64,000 nt of DNA from Monomorium pharaonis (GCF_013373865.1 NC_050470.1:17177244-17241243), one strand, 5' to 3'; positions 1 through 12,979 are shown, counted from the first letter of the stretch. A program made the numbers and translations. Notes: generated by a model from the letters alone, not told the origin.

Positions 1-588
1 TTTAATTATTTTTGCATGTGCTAATTGTTAGAATGATTTTGATAAATTTTTTTCATAGCAATGGAGCTCTCAATTTTTACTCATATGATATATATGTCGA
101 CATTAAGAAATTATTAAAATTTTAAACAAATTGTTTAAACAATTTATTTAAAACTGATTTTAAGTAAAAATGGAGCGAGCATCAATGTTACGAGAAAATA
201 TTTATCAGCACCATTCTAACAATTAACCAATAATTTTTAATTGTACTTATTTTTATTTATTCATTTATTTATTAGTTTATTTAGTTACTTATTTTTCTAT
301 TTATTTATTAATTTAAATTTATTTATTTATTTAATCTTTTATTTATACAAAAAATTAAAATAATGTTTTAAGTAAGGGAATGTATGATAAGCGCGTGGAA
401 CCCGCGGAGCCACATAGCACGCTACGCTTCTGTATACTCAGGCCGCGCGCCGTCTAATTGACCAATTTCATTTATCTATAATTCAGAAAATAATTTGAGC
501 CAAAATTGGTAAAGAAATTTTTAGTTTAATATTTCAGCCTCTTTCACTCTGTAAAATAAAAATGATTCAATTTGGGACACCCTGTATA
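1..588. mobile_element. one arm of a foldback element (family F1), cut by the window edge
   Basis: Runs parallel to the right arm of the complete element at 9931-11802. Shared landmarks include the palindrome TTGTTTAAACAA, the ATTTATTT-rich tract, GTTTTAAGTAAGGGAATGTA, the GC-rich block GCTACGCTTCTGTATACTCA and the terminus AATGATTCAATTTGGGACAC-CCTGTATA. The rest lies outside the window. A smaller local inverted repeat (about 10-80 against 165-230) is present. Confidence 0.8.
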
Positions 589-1130
589 CATATACATGAA
601 TGAATGATGACAATGAATAATGACACAACAATAACGGTAATGGATCATTTTTCAGAAAATAAACAAATTATGAAGCCGTTTGAATTTTACTATTTCGATT
701 TCAGATTTTTAATTGATCTCAAAATCCTAAATAAATAATTTACATCCAAATTTTAATAAACTTATTTCTTTTTATCCGATAATTAGGTTTACCATTTTGA
801 CTTCAGATTTGTAATCAACGATTTCGAAAAGAGTTTGAGAATCATCTCAAAATTTATCTTTCTTGGGAAGGTCGTGTTGATAAAAAAGTTAAATGATTAT
901 AAAATTAACTAATTAAAGTGCTTTTCTTTGAACAGTGATATATTGACAAGAGTGATCATAGAAACTGATTGTTAAAACAAAATAAACATATGTGATAGCA
1001 GCACGCAAAATGATCGCAGCAGGAAATTCTAAATCCCCTTTGCATGATATCGGGTCGCTCGTGTAAATGCGACGCTCCCTACCCTCGAGGGCTGATTGCA
1101 ACCAAGCCATCCCCATTAATATCCTTATAA
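589..1130. other. AT-rich spacer, no feature seen
   Basis: Unassigned sequence without recognisable repeat ends, RNA gene or convincing exon. An open frame at 913-1116 has no domain and no coding-like composition. Confidence 0.5.
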
Positions 1131-1490
1131 TTGGTTAAAACCCGTAACTGATGAGTGAACTGTAAGTTATTATGCGTGCAAAACCCTTGGTTCATTCGGT
1201 TCGGATGATATAGGGAAGGAGGGAGTTACAAGATACGGTTCGACACCTCTTCATTACTCTCTTCATCCCTCCATAGTCCCGCCGACAGCGTGTCAGTACT
1301 CAATACGGGATGCTTGGCATTATGGCAGCCTCTATATTGTCATTGTATCACGGATCGCCGAGAATCATTCGTCCCGCTGAGAGATTCACGCGAGTATTCA
1401 CTTGACTGAGCTGATTCGCGCAAAAATTCGCTCGATATACATTTCGAACGTACTTCACTCGAGATCATATTTATTTTGAAAGAAGATCTA
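1131..1490. promoter_or_regulatory. GC-raised single-copy island, possible cis-regulatory DNA
   Basis: About 360 bases with mixed composition standing out from about 75% AT surroundings, non-repetitive within the window, with no long open frame. Such islands near developmental genes are often enhancers or non-coding exons. This is inference; no specific site is claimed. Confidence 0.25.
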
Positions 1491-1565
1491 TGATTTGTAG
1501 GTATCACACATTGCGTTTATTTTAATGTTTTATAATCTGCGTTTAACTTTTCTAAAATTGAGAAC

Positions 1566-1636
1566 AAATTGTATATGCTGTACAATTTAAAATTTAATTG
1601 GAATTAAATTTTAAATTATACAGCATATACAATTTT
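1566..1636. repeat. near-perfect AT-rich hairpin, about 34 bp arms
   Basis: Arms AAATTGTATATGCTGTACAA and TTATACAGCATATACAATTT face each other across a two-base centre. It resembles a cruciform or MITE tip. A pre-miRNA is unlikely because the loop is essentially absent. Confidence 0.7.
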
Positions 1637-1639
1637 TTT

Positions 1640-3590
1640 AATTATTTTTTAAATTATTTTAATTATTTTAAATTATTTTAAATTATTTAAATTTTTAAAC
1701 ACTTTTTAAAATTAAAAATAAACCAATTAACAAATATAATTAACAAAAAGTGTTTATCTGTTAATATTTGCTAGTGTACAATTATGTTCTGATAATTTGA
1801 ATAATACAATTATTAATACATAATAAATAGAAATTAGTTTTAAAAAGTTAAAAGTTAGAAAATTAATTTTTTTATTTTCTTTTTAAACTACATTTCTTTT
1901 AACGGCAATGCAAACATCTTAAGATTGTGTCCTCAAACGTTGCAATGAATTTTAGCAATTTTACGGTACGTCAGATTCGTTAGTATAATTCTTTCCTTTA
2001 TAGGGCAAAACTTCAAAACTCGGTACCACGGTAGAGCGAGTTGAAAAGACGGCAATGTGATTACTTTATGGTCTCCCTTATCCTTTGATGGAGAAAATGT
2101 ATAAGCACGAGTTCATGGTTCAAAGGATTTGTAATGAAAGCAAGAAGCCGACAATTCAGAAACAGCACATCGATTCCAGGTGTTAATAATGCGGTTCATA
2201 ATTGTGCCTGTCCTATGAGGCTAATTCCTATTAAATGTAAATACTTGCTTTTCATATAAATGTTATTGCGTAACTCTTTTATATACTCAAATGAAAAAAA
2301 CCGAGATTTTCTGCCATTACATACAAAAAACTTGTCACTTTTACGTACTTCTTACATATAATGAAAATCGTCAAAAGTAAATATAACATATAAAAAAATA
2401 TTACACACACACGCACGGGCACACACACACGAACGCACGCATATAAATTTCATATAATTTTATATTTAACAATAAATATAAGAAGGGTCAATAAACGAGA
2501 TAAGTCAAAAGTAATATAAGAATATTTGTAATTTATTAAGAAGATTTTAATGAATAAAACTATAATTATTTAATGAAAATTAAACCAAACAAAACACGTG
2601 TACAGCTTAGCAATTCGAAACGGAATGAAGAGGATTGTTTCTGTTAATTGTTTCTTAATATAATGTCAAATGAACAATAATAAGATTATCGAGACACTTT
2701 ACATCTTTCTGTAAATTTATTCCGTTGGTTTGTTCTTTAATTAATATGAATCATTTCAGATGTTAGTCTTTTTTGGTAATTAGGTTTGCAATCTAAAATC
2801 GTGACATTATTCCAATCGAATAGATGATTATTATTCAACATATGTTCTGTGAATACTGGAGTATCTTGACGAGTCTAGTTTAAAATTATTTGCATGTTCT
2901 TTAATTTTGGTATCAAGCTGATATGGTACAAATCTGATATTGCTTTTCGAAAAATCTAAGATGGCGGATTCAAGATGACAGACAAGAAAGTGCTAACAGA
3001 AAATTTGAAAAATTGTAAAATCACGCTTTTTATCCTTATTTCCAACCTTCAGGGATCTATGAAATCAAAAATTAGCGCCAGATTCCGAAAGAGCAACCTC
3101 GAATACCCTTGAAAATGCTTTTTCTGTAGAAATTTATCATAATTCGAATGATAAATTCACATATAAGTGAAATTTTTTTATGTTTACACGGTTTGCAGCC
3201 CCATATTGGAGTCACCATATTAGATTTTTTAAACGCCAGAGTGCTTTCGAAAGTTAAAGTTATGAGCTACATTTTAGTCACCATCAAAAATTAAAAAATT
3301 TTTTATTGTAAGGAAGCGGGAGTTCAGTTGACAAAAGATATCCCATACATGTAAAATTTTTTAATAATAATTCTTTAAAATCGATAACACATAACAAGGA
3401 TAATATGTTACCGTGTATTACATATGTTATCGGGTTCTGATATATTATTGAGATACGATACGTTTGCGTATCGACCGCGAAAGTATTCAATGGCCAAAGC
3501 CGTGTTACATCGCAAACATCGCAAACCATGTTCTTCGTTGATATGTAACCTGAATGATGTCCTATATAGAATAACTGATCCTATAATGAC
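1640..3590. other. AT-rich spacer with a short CA-type microsatellite at 2404-2443
   Basis: No gene, RNA or transposon end was recognised. A small hairpin (AATTTATCAT-AATTCGA-ATGATAAATT) sits near 3131. The open frame at 3284-3529 has no recognisable domain. Confidence 0.45.
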
Positions 3591-3594
3591 CGAC

Positions 3595-4180
3595 AGTATT
3601 TGATAAGAGACAGGATAGTCCTTCTCGCTCTCCCCTTTCCCTCCCGATGGCCGGATGAGCTTGAATTTAATGGATAGTGTACAGATTTTGTAGATATATC
3701 AGAGGGTCGGTGCTGTATCTCGCGCAAACATCAGGAGAGAAGCACGTTATCCTCTCTCTGCTCCCCCCCCTCCCCAACACTCTTGAAGCTCCGCATCCCC
3801 TTAGTCATCCATTTCTAACGCGCCTTTTACACTTTCACGCAACCGCTATCATTCTTGGCTGCACTTTCAATCTCTGTTTCTCTCTAAATTAAGCCATTTC
3901 CCTTCCCCTCATTCTCTCTATATTCTATTCCAATTCTATGGATCACATCACCACTGACTATAGATACTCTCTTTGTCTTTCTTCATCATCTCTGGCAATC
4001 TCTAAACTATTTGCTGTAAATATCATTAATCCTCTCCCGCGATTATAGAAAATAGGATGTCGAAGTGGGCGATGTGCTCAAGGGGCGTTTCTCGCACACT
4101 ACAGATAGATTAGGGATCGCTCGGATGATGTGTCTGAGAGATTAACCTGTATACACCCTCGTTATGTACATTACTCAAGG
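3595..4180. promoter_or_regulatory. GC-raised single-copy island with C-rich tracts
   Basis: Mixed-composition block with a run of eight or more C near 3763. It has no repeat partner in the window. The 71-residue frame at 3677-3892 is low-complexity (Leu/Pro/His) and not recognisable. Could be regulatory DNA or part of a non-coding transcript. Confidence 0.25.
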
Positions 4181-4419
4181 GGTTAAGCCTTTTTTCCGCG
4201 TGACTGATATACCATTTTAATATGGATGGAGGATAATATAAAATTCACGATACTTCCGTTTCATACTCAAACAAGACACATACCGCGAATTAAATTGACG
4301 GAATTTAAATTTCATATTATTTAATGTAATTGCAAAAATTTTTTAACTTAAGTTAATGGCTATAAAATGAGAGATTTTTTAGCTGTTGATAGGGAGGAAT
4401 ATAAAGACATATATAAAGA

Positions 4420-4420
4420 A

Positions 4421-4449
<29 letters not shown>
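4420..4449. repeat. (AT)n microsatellite
   Basis: About 15 uninterrupted AT units. The open frames crossing it on both strands are products of the repeat. Confidence 0.9.
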
Positions 4450-4451
<2 letters not shown>

Positions 4452-4821
4452 GGGATATATTTTAATAATAATCTACCATTTAGTGTAATGTTTTTGTTTA
4501 AAATTAACACACACAAAGTTATTATACAAAATGTAACCGAGAAGGATATATTATCACCTATTTTTATATTCATAGGTATTTTTTATATCGACATATTGTT
4601 TAGTATTTTTTAGTTATATAATATATGTGTACAATGAATTACAAAGAAAGAATAATAGTCTTATTAATCCATAAACCATTTATTGTCTCCCAGCTGTTGT
4701 CATTTTCATATTAAAACACAAAAGATTTTCAAAGTTATTTTTATTAAAAATAATTATTTCGGCATTAAAGAGAGATAACTTTAATTCTTATTGAATATTT
4801 ATCTATCCAGATAATAGATAA

Positions 4822-4846
4822 TACGCGCGCGCGCGCACACACACAA

Positions 4847-4880
<34 letters not shown>

Positions 4881-4887
4881 ACGCACA

Positions 4888-4926
<39 letters not shown>

Positions 4927-4942
4927 GCGCACTCGCGCGCAT
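4822..4942. repeat. compound microsatellite (CG)n-(CA)n-(GCAC)n
   Basis: A 120 bp alternating purine-pyrimidine run: CG, then CA with one interruption, then CGCA tetranucleotides, then CG again. The sequence has Z-DNA-forming character. Confidence 0.9.
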
Positions 4943-4949
4943 ACATATA

Positions 4950-5855
4950 TGTATAATATCTCATTGTCATAAATTTTTATTTTTTAATTCAATCGGTCAT
5001 GTACTAATTAGCATATGCTAATCATGATAAATCTAACTCCAGGAGAGATTCGAGAAGGGCTGAAAGTAACAAACCGTACTTTATTGATATCGATAAATTT
5101 ATTGCATCGGAATGACTCATATTTACAACAAGGACACATACATATGCATTTTTATCTACTCTACTAATTATCTACATACATAACTTTTCATTTAAGTTAC
5201 GCTTGATTAATTTCATTATTAAATTACTCGCCGCTTATCTAGCTTGATACATGTACAGACAAGAGTTTGTTAAGACTCATTTTGTTTTGTAAAATAAATT
5301 TTTCATATATAATAAAAAGATATTAAATTAATTTTTATATAGCATAATAATTGATAATTGTTTTATAACGCGGCATTGCAAAATTTACTTTATTTATAAT
5401 AAAAAATAATCTTTAAGCTGTTTTTTACAATTATAAGATGTAAATAAAAATGCATAAATTATATGAGTTATAATAATAATAATAATAATTTTTATAAATA
5501 TTCTTAATTTTATTGCAAAGCCTTTAATGATCGCAGTCACATTAGCCAGGTTGTAATTTCGCTATAATAATTACAATAGTAATAATAATGAACAACATTT
5601 TATTTGCTATCTATGATTCACTTAAAGCTACTATCACACCGATTTATACATTTGCCTAAAAGTAAATAGATATGCGATATTAACATATAAGACCGTTTCG
5701 TATGCTCCAATAATCCGTAGTTTTTATTTATAACTTAATGATAAAAAATTTTTTTAATCTCTTTTTTTCTTCGTATTTGATCATGTGTCAATTCTGTCGA
5801 GAAAAATACGTCTTTAATATGCAATATCAATAAATTATAAATAATTTTGTTAAAT
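4950..5855. other. AT-rich spacer, no feature seen
   Basis: Contains only short AAT runs (5473-5490, 5577-5590). No gene or element end was recognised. Confidence 0.5.
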
Positions 5856-5856
5856 A

Positions 5857-6018
5857 GTAGACATCAAAAGTAACATAACATTAATACTACAATTTCATAC
5901 TCAACAATGCAACTGTTATATTACATTTGTTATATAATATTTACGTGTTATATAACATTTCTATTGAATGTGAAACTGTAATTATAACGTTATGTTACTA
6001 TTAATTGATATTTGCTAC
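5857..6018. mobile_element. 160 bp MITE-like inverted repeat
   Basis: GTAGACATCAAAAGTAACAT at the left pairs with ATGTTACTATTAATTGATAT...GCTAC at the right. The arms of about 60 bp include ACAATTTCATACTCAA against TTGAATGTGAAACTGT. The centre is rich in TGTTATATAAC palindromes. Confidence 0.7.
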
Positions 6019-6621
6019 GAAGAATATGCGATTTGTATCAATTAATTTTAAAATAAAGTGAATAAATTAAATTTAAATTCTTGACATGTTAGTATTATTA
6101 GTATTACTAGTATAAAGATATTTTTCGCTATCTGTACATCGAAAATGATTTCTTTTCTTACCTATCACATTCAAGGACATTTCGACGTACAGGTAACAAA
6201 GAATATTGTGTGCAACATATGCGGATTGGCTATTGATCGCTCGCCTTCGGCTCATGCGTCTATACTTCCCATACTTAGGGGAAATTAGTCAAATCATCGC
6301 ACCAATTGCACAAATATCTATTATTATGTTGTACTATATTTCCCTTGCGGAAACTGATTTTGCATAAATAGCGAAAAACAAACATAATTTAGAAATAATA
6401 AAATATTTTAAAATGTTAGCCTATAAAAAAAATCGAATAGACTTTCTTATTATAATTATTTCATTTTTTATATTTTAAAAGACACATTATTATTTTCTAT
6501 GTTATCTGATGAAAATAGATTCAATTGTAATATGATAGAATTCTTATATCAACTCATTGTTTAATAAATAATGAAAATTTTAATTATTTTTATGTAAATA
6601 ATATGTATTTCCGCTGTTAAT

Positions 6622-8275
6622 TTAACCCTCTGCCTACACACTGGGTTACAGTTACCGGGACCGATTTTGAAATGCCCGTTAATTAAAAGTATTTAGTAAG
6701 AGGGTCCTGGGACTGGGGGGGGGAGAAAAAAGTTAGAATTGTATCCTACTTACTCCTTTTTAGACGTTGTCAGTGTCCGAAAACATCAGTAAGAAGTAGA
6801 AGCATCGAAAGAGTATGTGGTACGTGTGGGTTAGAGTTACCCAGTGTATAGGGAACGTAACAACAAGTAGAAAAGTTCCAAATTTGAAGTGTAAGTAAAA
6901 GTTATTTTTTTGTTTATTAAGTATCATTTACGCATACAATACTGATATATATTACAATTTATATATAAAAATGTAAACCAATACAAGAAAGCACATAGGC
7001 GACGTGATGCTTTACCGATGCTTCATTGCGGCATTATAAATTAATTCATTAAGGCTCATGTTTAACACAGTTGTGATAACACTAAACCAACTACGGGATT
7101 CATAGCATGGTGGAAAAGTTACCCGTGTTTTTTCTTTTTACAAAATTTAATTGTTTAAACAAATTGTTTAAAAAATGTTATTTTTTAAAAATTGAAAGTA
7201 CTATTCTATTCCACGTTAAAAAATAAGAAACTTTTGTATGTGTAATTTTTTTTTTTGAGACTTTGTTTACGCGTAAAATTGTTATAAACAATTAGCACAT
7301 GCAAAGTCGGCTTCTGCCCATGCTCTAAATAATGTTAAAATATGAACTATGGGATTCATACAAATAGGCAAAAAAAGGTTACCCGTGTTTTTCTTTTTGT
7401 AAAATTGAATTGACTAAACAATAATTGTTTAAACAAAATGTTAAAAATCTTATATTTGAAAAATTGAAAGTGTTATTCTATTCTACGTTAAAAAATAAGA
7501 AATTTTTATATTTGTAATTTTGTTATTCGATGCCATGTTTACGTAAAATTGTTGCGTAAAATTGTTACAAACAAATTGTTAAAAAGTTTCCATATTTCAA
7601 TTTTTTTAATGTAACATTTTTAAAAAATTTGTTAAAACAATTAAATTTTGCAAAAAGAAAAAACACGAGTAACATTTTTTTTACCCATGCTATAAATCTC
7701 GTAATTAATTTTGTGTTTTTACGGTCGTATTAGGCATGGGTTTTAATAAATTAAAAAATTATTTTCTAATAATTTTTTTTGTAATAAATATTTTTTGTAT
7801 TAAACAATTTCATAATAATTATGTTCTTTTAATAAATATTACTATTTTCCTTTATTATTACATGTGTTTGGACTACATTTTTTTACTAAATTTACATCAC
7901 AAAATAAATATATTTTTTAAACAGAATCGAAAAACTGACTATATATTCTTAAAGTACAACTCTTCACCTTTTTATTGACCACCATTTTAATTAATTTATC
8001 TTTTTTTCTCATAAATATGGAAGTTTGAAAAAAAGTCAAATTTTTACAAAAATATTTCGTTCTTTTCTCATTCTTTTTAAAAAAATATTTTTTATTTTAT
8101 ATTCTCGACTTTTTAATGAAGACCATCATAATTCTGAGATTTTTTACTTTTGATTAAAAAAAAGTTAAAATTGATTAAATACATTTGGAGATATGAATCA
8201 ACCAAATTTGTGGGTTAACATAATCCATGTGTGTAGGAATCAGGAGAAAAATATGGTGCGTAGGCAGAGGGCTAA
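6622..8275. mobile_element. piggyBac-like non-autonomous element, 1.65 kb
   Basis: Left end TTAA-CCCTCTGCCTACACAC and right end GTGCGTAGGCAGAGGG-CTAA are inverted copies. A TTAA target duplication with CCC termini is characteristic of piggyBac-class transposons; the right TTAA has mutated to CTAA. The termini contain further inverted copies of GTGGGTTA/TAACCCA-type sequence near 6826 and 8209. No transposase frame is present; the 80-residue frame at 7736-7978 is AT-driven Phe/Ile/Tyr-rich and not recognisable. Another inverted-repeat unit (7091-7715) is nested in it. Confidence 0.75.
7091..7715. mobile_element. nested inverted-repeat unit with an internal direct repeat
   Basis: CTACGGGATTCATAGCATGG...AAGTTACCCGTGTTTTTTCT at the left is mirrored at 7640-7715 (AGAAAAAACACGAGTAAC...CATGCTATAAATCTCGTA). 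A second direct copy of the left arm starts near 7349. The interior carries TTGTTTAAACAA palindromes also seen in family F1. Confidence 0.7.
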
Positions 8276-8279
8276 AATT

Positions 8280-9730
8280 CACAATTGAATATTTCCTGTC
8301 ATTTTCGATTTTTGTAATAGAAAAAAGAGTCTTTTAAAATTTATATAAAGTTGTTCAAATATAAAAAAATAAAAAGAATATCAAATTAATCATTTTGCAG
8401 TCTAACACAAACATTGTACATTTGGCATTCTCTTCGTACAAATGCATATATTTATTCAAAATTCTTATTTCTGTAACAAAACAGTGAATACATAATAAGG
8501 TAAACATTCCATAATATCTCGACGAATATTTGATAAGCTTTTTGGACGATTTCATTGTATATCTATAGATCTCTATCAGTCTCTATGTTCAGATGACCTT
8601 AATTACAAATCACTTTGCTAATACCTCTCGTTCCTATCCATCGTTACGCGTAACATATTTGTTTTGCACATACAAATATTTACAAATATTTACATTAGCC
8701 CGCAGAAATCCATTGATGTAACCATCAACGCTCATAATCGATTATTAAATCCCTTTCCAATTTGAAGAGACTAATAGGACATCTGTGTCCTATTGATTTA
8801 TCTCTGTGATATAATAATTTTGTTCAAACTGCGAATTATTTAATAATATCTAATACGCTCGTAAATATTTTACAAAATTACACGTTGATCGTAAATGTCA
8901 TCCAGAATGTTATAAAACATGTGAAACAGTCGGAAACTTGACAATTGTATTTTTATTTACACATATTATGAACTGATAAATTGTGCCATTAATTTATTCT
9001 AAGAATTTATCTTTAAAACTTTGTAAGTAAGATGTAAAAATATAAAAAATTAATTTTGTTATGAGATATTTTTACGTAAATTTGAGAGAAAAACTTTTAA
9101 TTTAACTTTTAATTTAACTTTATCACTTATTGAAAAGTTTATTTTGTCACTTATTATAGTGTTTTATAAAAATAAAAACTTAAAATAAAATTTTTGTCGA
9201 CATATACAAAAATTAAAAATAGAATAATATTTATTTAAATTATTTGTTAATTCTGTTTTAATTTAATATTTATTATATTAAAAATAAAAGAGTAACTAGC
9301 TGTCAAAATTTGTTGAATAAATAATTAATATTGTTACTTATACTTTCTTTGTTGCATTAAAACATCTGTCACATTTATCAGTTTTTTATCTGCGGATTAC
9401 TTTTCCATGTTTCTATACATTTTCAGCAAGTTACAACAAAAATGTATTTTTCGGCTTATAAGTATCCCTCTACTTACGATTATTTTGACTTATAAATTTT
9501 TGCATAAAATTATTGCTGACATACTATTAATTAAAAATAAACTAGTAATTATAATAAAATTAATTAAACAATCTTTAATCAGTGTGACAAAAATTAAATG
9601 TAAAGTTTATACAATACTGAATAATAGAGAAAACAAAGTAATTATATAATAGAATGAAGATCTTTTTTACAATCTTTAGAATAGAGTCTAAACATCTGAG
9701 CAAAAATCCTTAAAAATGCACAAATATCGT
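8280..9730. other. AT-rich spacer, no feature seen
   Basis: No repeat ends or genes recognised. Open frames at 8355-8555 and 9407-9649 are short, Ile/Leu/Phe/Lys-rich and without domains. Confidence 0.5.
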
Positions 9731-9732
9731 AT

Positions 9733-9735
<3 letters not shown>

Positions 9736-9789
<54 letters not shown>
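9736..9789. repeat. (GT)n microsatellite
   Basis: About 27 uninterrupted GT units. Confidence 0.95.
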
Positions 9790-9792
<3 letters not shown>

Positions 9793-9930
9793 ATTCTTTG
9801 AATACATGTACGTTTCTGCTACACTTTGAGTTGTATCATTTTGGAGATTCTGAAAATTTAGGTGCTAAAAAGGGATTCTGGAGGCAAATAGAGAATTTGT
9901 ATAGTTAAAAAAATATTGTATTTTATAATA

Positions 9931-11802
9931 TATATAAGTAAATCATTCTTATTACAAAGTGAAAGAGTAAAATTTTAAACTGAAAATTCCTTTACCAATT
10001 TTGGCTCAGATTATTATTTATTGAATTATTAATAATTTAATTGAAGTTGATCAAGCAGACGGCGCGCGGCCGGAGTGTGTAGAAGCGGCCGGAGTATGCA
10101 GAAGCGTAGCGTGCCATGTGGTTCCACGCTTATCACACATTTCTTTACTTAAAACTTTATATTTATTTTTTATATTAATAAATAACTAAATAAATAAATA
10201 TAAATTAATAAATAAATAAAGAAATAAATAACTAAATAAAATAATAAGTAAATAAATAAAAATAAATATAATTAGATATTATTTAAATTCCTTGTTATTT
10301 TTTATTTTTAGTGATTAATTATTTATTTGTTTACTTGTACTTATTTAATTATTTAAAATATTTATTTGATTCAATTACTTAATTCTCATAGTTGACTTAG
10401 CAGCGATAGACAAAATTAACTACGGAGAGTATGTTATACATAGGTATAAAAAGATTGTTGAAATTTTAAAAGTATTAAAATAAATTGTTAGTAAGCAATT
10501 TAAATAAATGTTAAAAAGTAATAAAATAAATTGTTAGTAAGCAATTTGTTTAAACAATTTTTTTCAGAATTATTTTAGCATGTGTCAATCATTAGAATGA
10601 TTTTGATGATTTTTTTGTAGCGAAGAAGTTAACAATTTTTACTTAAAAACAGTTTTTAAAAAAATGTTTAAACAATTTTTTTAATAATTTCTTAATATCA
10701 ACATGTATCATGCGTTTTTTATGCAATTTTTTCTGTAGAATTCGGTGTTATTATTTTAAATTTAAATAATAAAAATAATTCATATATTTACCATTCGTTT
10801 TTTTTATTATTTAAAAACATTTTTTAAAGAGGAGAGAAAGGAGTAAAAGAAATTAATTTTAGTTTTTAAAGTAAAACATTTTTACCGAATTTGTTTGCGG
10901 CTAAGATTTGTTCCACGTTTTAAGTTTTTGTGGTCCGAATTCTACGGGAAAAATTGCATAAGAAATGCATGATACATGTTGATATTAAGAAATTATTTAA
11001 AAAATTGTTTAAACATTTTTTTAAAAACTGTTTCTAAGTAAAAATTGATAGTTCCTTCGCTAGAAAAAAATCATTAAAATCTCTCTAATAATTGATACAT
11101 ACTGAAATAATTCTTAAAAAAATTGTTTACTAACAATTTATTTTAATACTTTTTATCAACAATCTTTTTATACCTATGTATAACACTCTCCGTAGTTAAT
11201 TTTGCTTACCCAGCGAGAAACGGTAATGAATTCGACATCAATTCAATGTCGAATCGACATCGAAATGATGATTTCGATGTTGAATCGATGTCTATTCGAT
11301 GTATTATTTCTCACCGCGTATCGCTGCTAAGTCAACTATGAGAATTAAGTAATTGAATCAAATAAATATTTTAAGTAATTGAATAAATAAGAGTACACAA
11401 ATAAATAATTAACAATTAAAAATAAAAAATAATAAAAATTAAAATAATTTCTAATTGTATTTATTTTTAATTATTTATTTATTAGTTTATTTAGTTATTT
11501 ATGTCTCTATTTATTTATTAATTTACATTTATTTATTTATTTAAATATTCATTAATATAAAAAATAAAAGTAAAGTTTTAAGTAAGGGAATGTATGATAA
11601 GCACGTGGAACCCGCGGAGTCACATAGCATGCTACGCTTCTGTATACTCAGGCCGCGCACCGTCTGATTGATCAACTTCATTTATTAATAATCCAGTAAA
11701 TAATAATCTGAGCCAAAATTGGTAAAAAAACTTTTAGTTTCAAATTTCACCCTCTTTCCCTCTGTAAAATAAGAATGATTCATTTTGAGACACTTTGTAT
11801 AC
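9931..11802. mobile_element. complete foldback element, family F1, 1.87 kb
   Basis: Almost the whole unit is a palindrome. Left GCGTAGCGTGCCATGTGGTT pairs with right CCACATAGCATGCTACGC. Left CTTAATTCTCATAGTTGACT (10378) pairs with AGTCAACTATGAGAATTAAG (about 11332). Left ACATGTATCATGCGTTTTTT pairs with the ATGCATGATACATGT stretch near 10970. The tip lies near 10840. The right terminus is AATGATTCATTTTGAGACAC-TTTGTATA; the left is more degenerate. There is no coding capacity. The left arm has a local duplication (AAATTGTTAGTAAGCAATTT twice), the right arm a 110 bp insertion. Confidence 0.88.
11209..11318. mobile_element. 110 bp CCCAG-ended element inserted in one foldback arm
   Basis: CCCAGCGAGAAACGG at the left and ATTTCTCACCGCG at the right are degenerate inverted ends. 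The interior is a run of CGACAT / ATGTCG / TCGATGT units, a self-complementary motif repeated every 10-16 bases. The matching place in the opposite arm (10405-10415) reads CAGCGATAGACAAAATTAAC without it, so the empty site is visible and the insertion is younger than the palindrome. Confidence 0.8.
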
Positions 11803-12650
11803 TTTTAATTGTAATTTTTCGCAATTTTTTATTACAAGTAAATAAAAACAATACAATGTTGGAATATTTGAAATATTTCAGAGATTAGTCCAAAAATGAC
11901 CGAATTTTCCCGAACGCCATATGACGTAACACCGCAATAAACTGTTTTTATTTATTAATGCATTTGTCTAAAAAATGCGCAAAGAAAATATGTATAAAAC
12001 ACGTTTTGTATCTTTACGGAGAAGTACAACAATTAAAATACCATGTAATTTGTTCTTTTGTGCATCTCAAGCTGAAAACGTGAGAGTGTAAATAAACCAA
12101 GAAAATTATTTTTGTCAAGAGCATTTCGATGTAAATATAAATAAAACATGTCTTTTACTTTCTTTATTTCTCGATTTTTGTGGTTTAATTGTGTAGAAAA
12201 ATTTGAAATTCTGTAAAACCAGTTCAGAGATACTTTCTAATAAAAAAATGTTTGTAATTTGCTCTAGAATTCTCTTAAGTAAATAAATAAGATGTATGCA
12301 ATATTATTAAATTCTGTATTCTTCGAGGCTTTAATCTTTCTGACAATGAGTGGTAAAATGCTTTGAATTGGCTATCATGTTTTGCCAACAATTATTACAA
12401 ATAATTTCAACAAATTCGGAAAAATATGAAACAACATTATGTTTGTCGAGTTGCGCTCAAATGAATTCTAATTTTAACAAATTAATGCCAACATAAAAAC
12501 ATAAATCTACTTATAAAAAGGTGACCTACAATAGCAATTTTACAACAACTCATATTGTCATTCGTCACTTAATTTGTCATTCGTAACTAATTATCTGTAG
12601 ATTATTGTATACCATATTGATCCAGACTATTTTCCAATTTTAAATTCAGT
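11803..12650. other. AT-rich spacer, no feature seen
   Basis: No element ends, RNA genes or exons recognised. Confidence 0.5.
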
Positions 12651-12655
12651 AAATA

Positions 12656-12826
12656 CTAAACCCGTGTCAGACTACTAACTGTCAAGGCTAATTCGGCTAT
12701 TAATTATGATTTTGGACTAGTCATAATAAGGCGTCGATTAACTAGATTCGCGTTCAAATTGTAGTTTAAATGTCAGTCGGCAGTCGTGTCAATCTTCACA
12801 ATCAATAATCTGATACAGGCTTTAAA
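12656..12826. mobile_element. 170 bp MITE, family M2 (copy 1)
   Basis: Ends TAAACCCGTGTCAGACTA and, inverted, TTAAAGCCTGTATCAGATTA. The same terminus (TTAAGCCCGCGTCAGACTAG) bounds the element at 56317-56582. The interior is non-coding. Confidence 0.65.
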
Positions 12827-12845
12827 ACTTATAAATATGTAATAC

Positions 12846-12931
12846 TGGCCAGTAATTAATACTTATTTTAAGTATTAAAACCATTGTTGTTAGTACTTTT
12901 AATACTCAAAATAAGTAATAATTATTGGCCA
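12846..12931. mobile_element. 86 bp palindromic repeat
   Basis: GGCCAGTAATTAATACTTAT pairs with ATAAGTAATAATTATTGGCC, with AAGTATTAAAA/TTTTAATACT inside. MITE-like; no second copy seen. Confidence 0.65.
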
Positions 12932-12979
12932 ATTTAAATATTGTATAGTATTACATTTTTATGAAAAAAGAGGCAGATT

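Noticed and set aside
1566..1636. AT hairpin as a microRNA precursor
   Set aside because: Almost no loop, perfect AT-only symmetry and low complexity; more like a cruciform.
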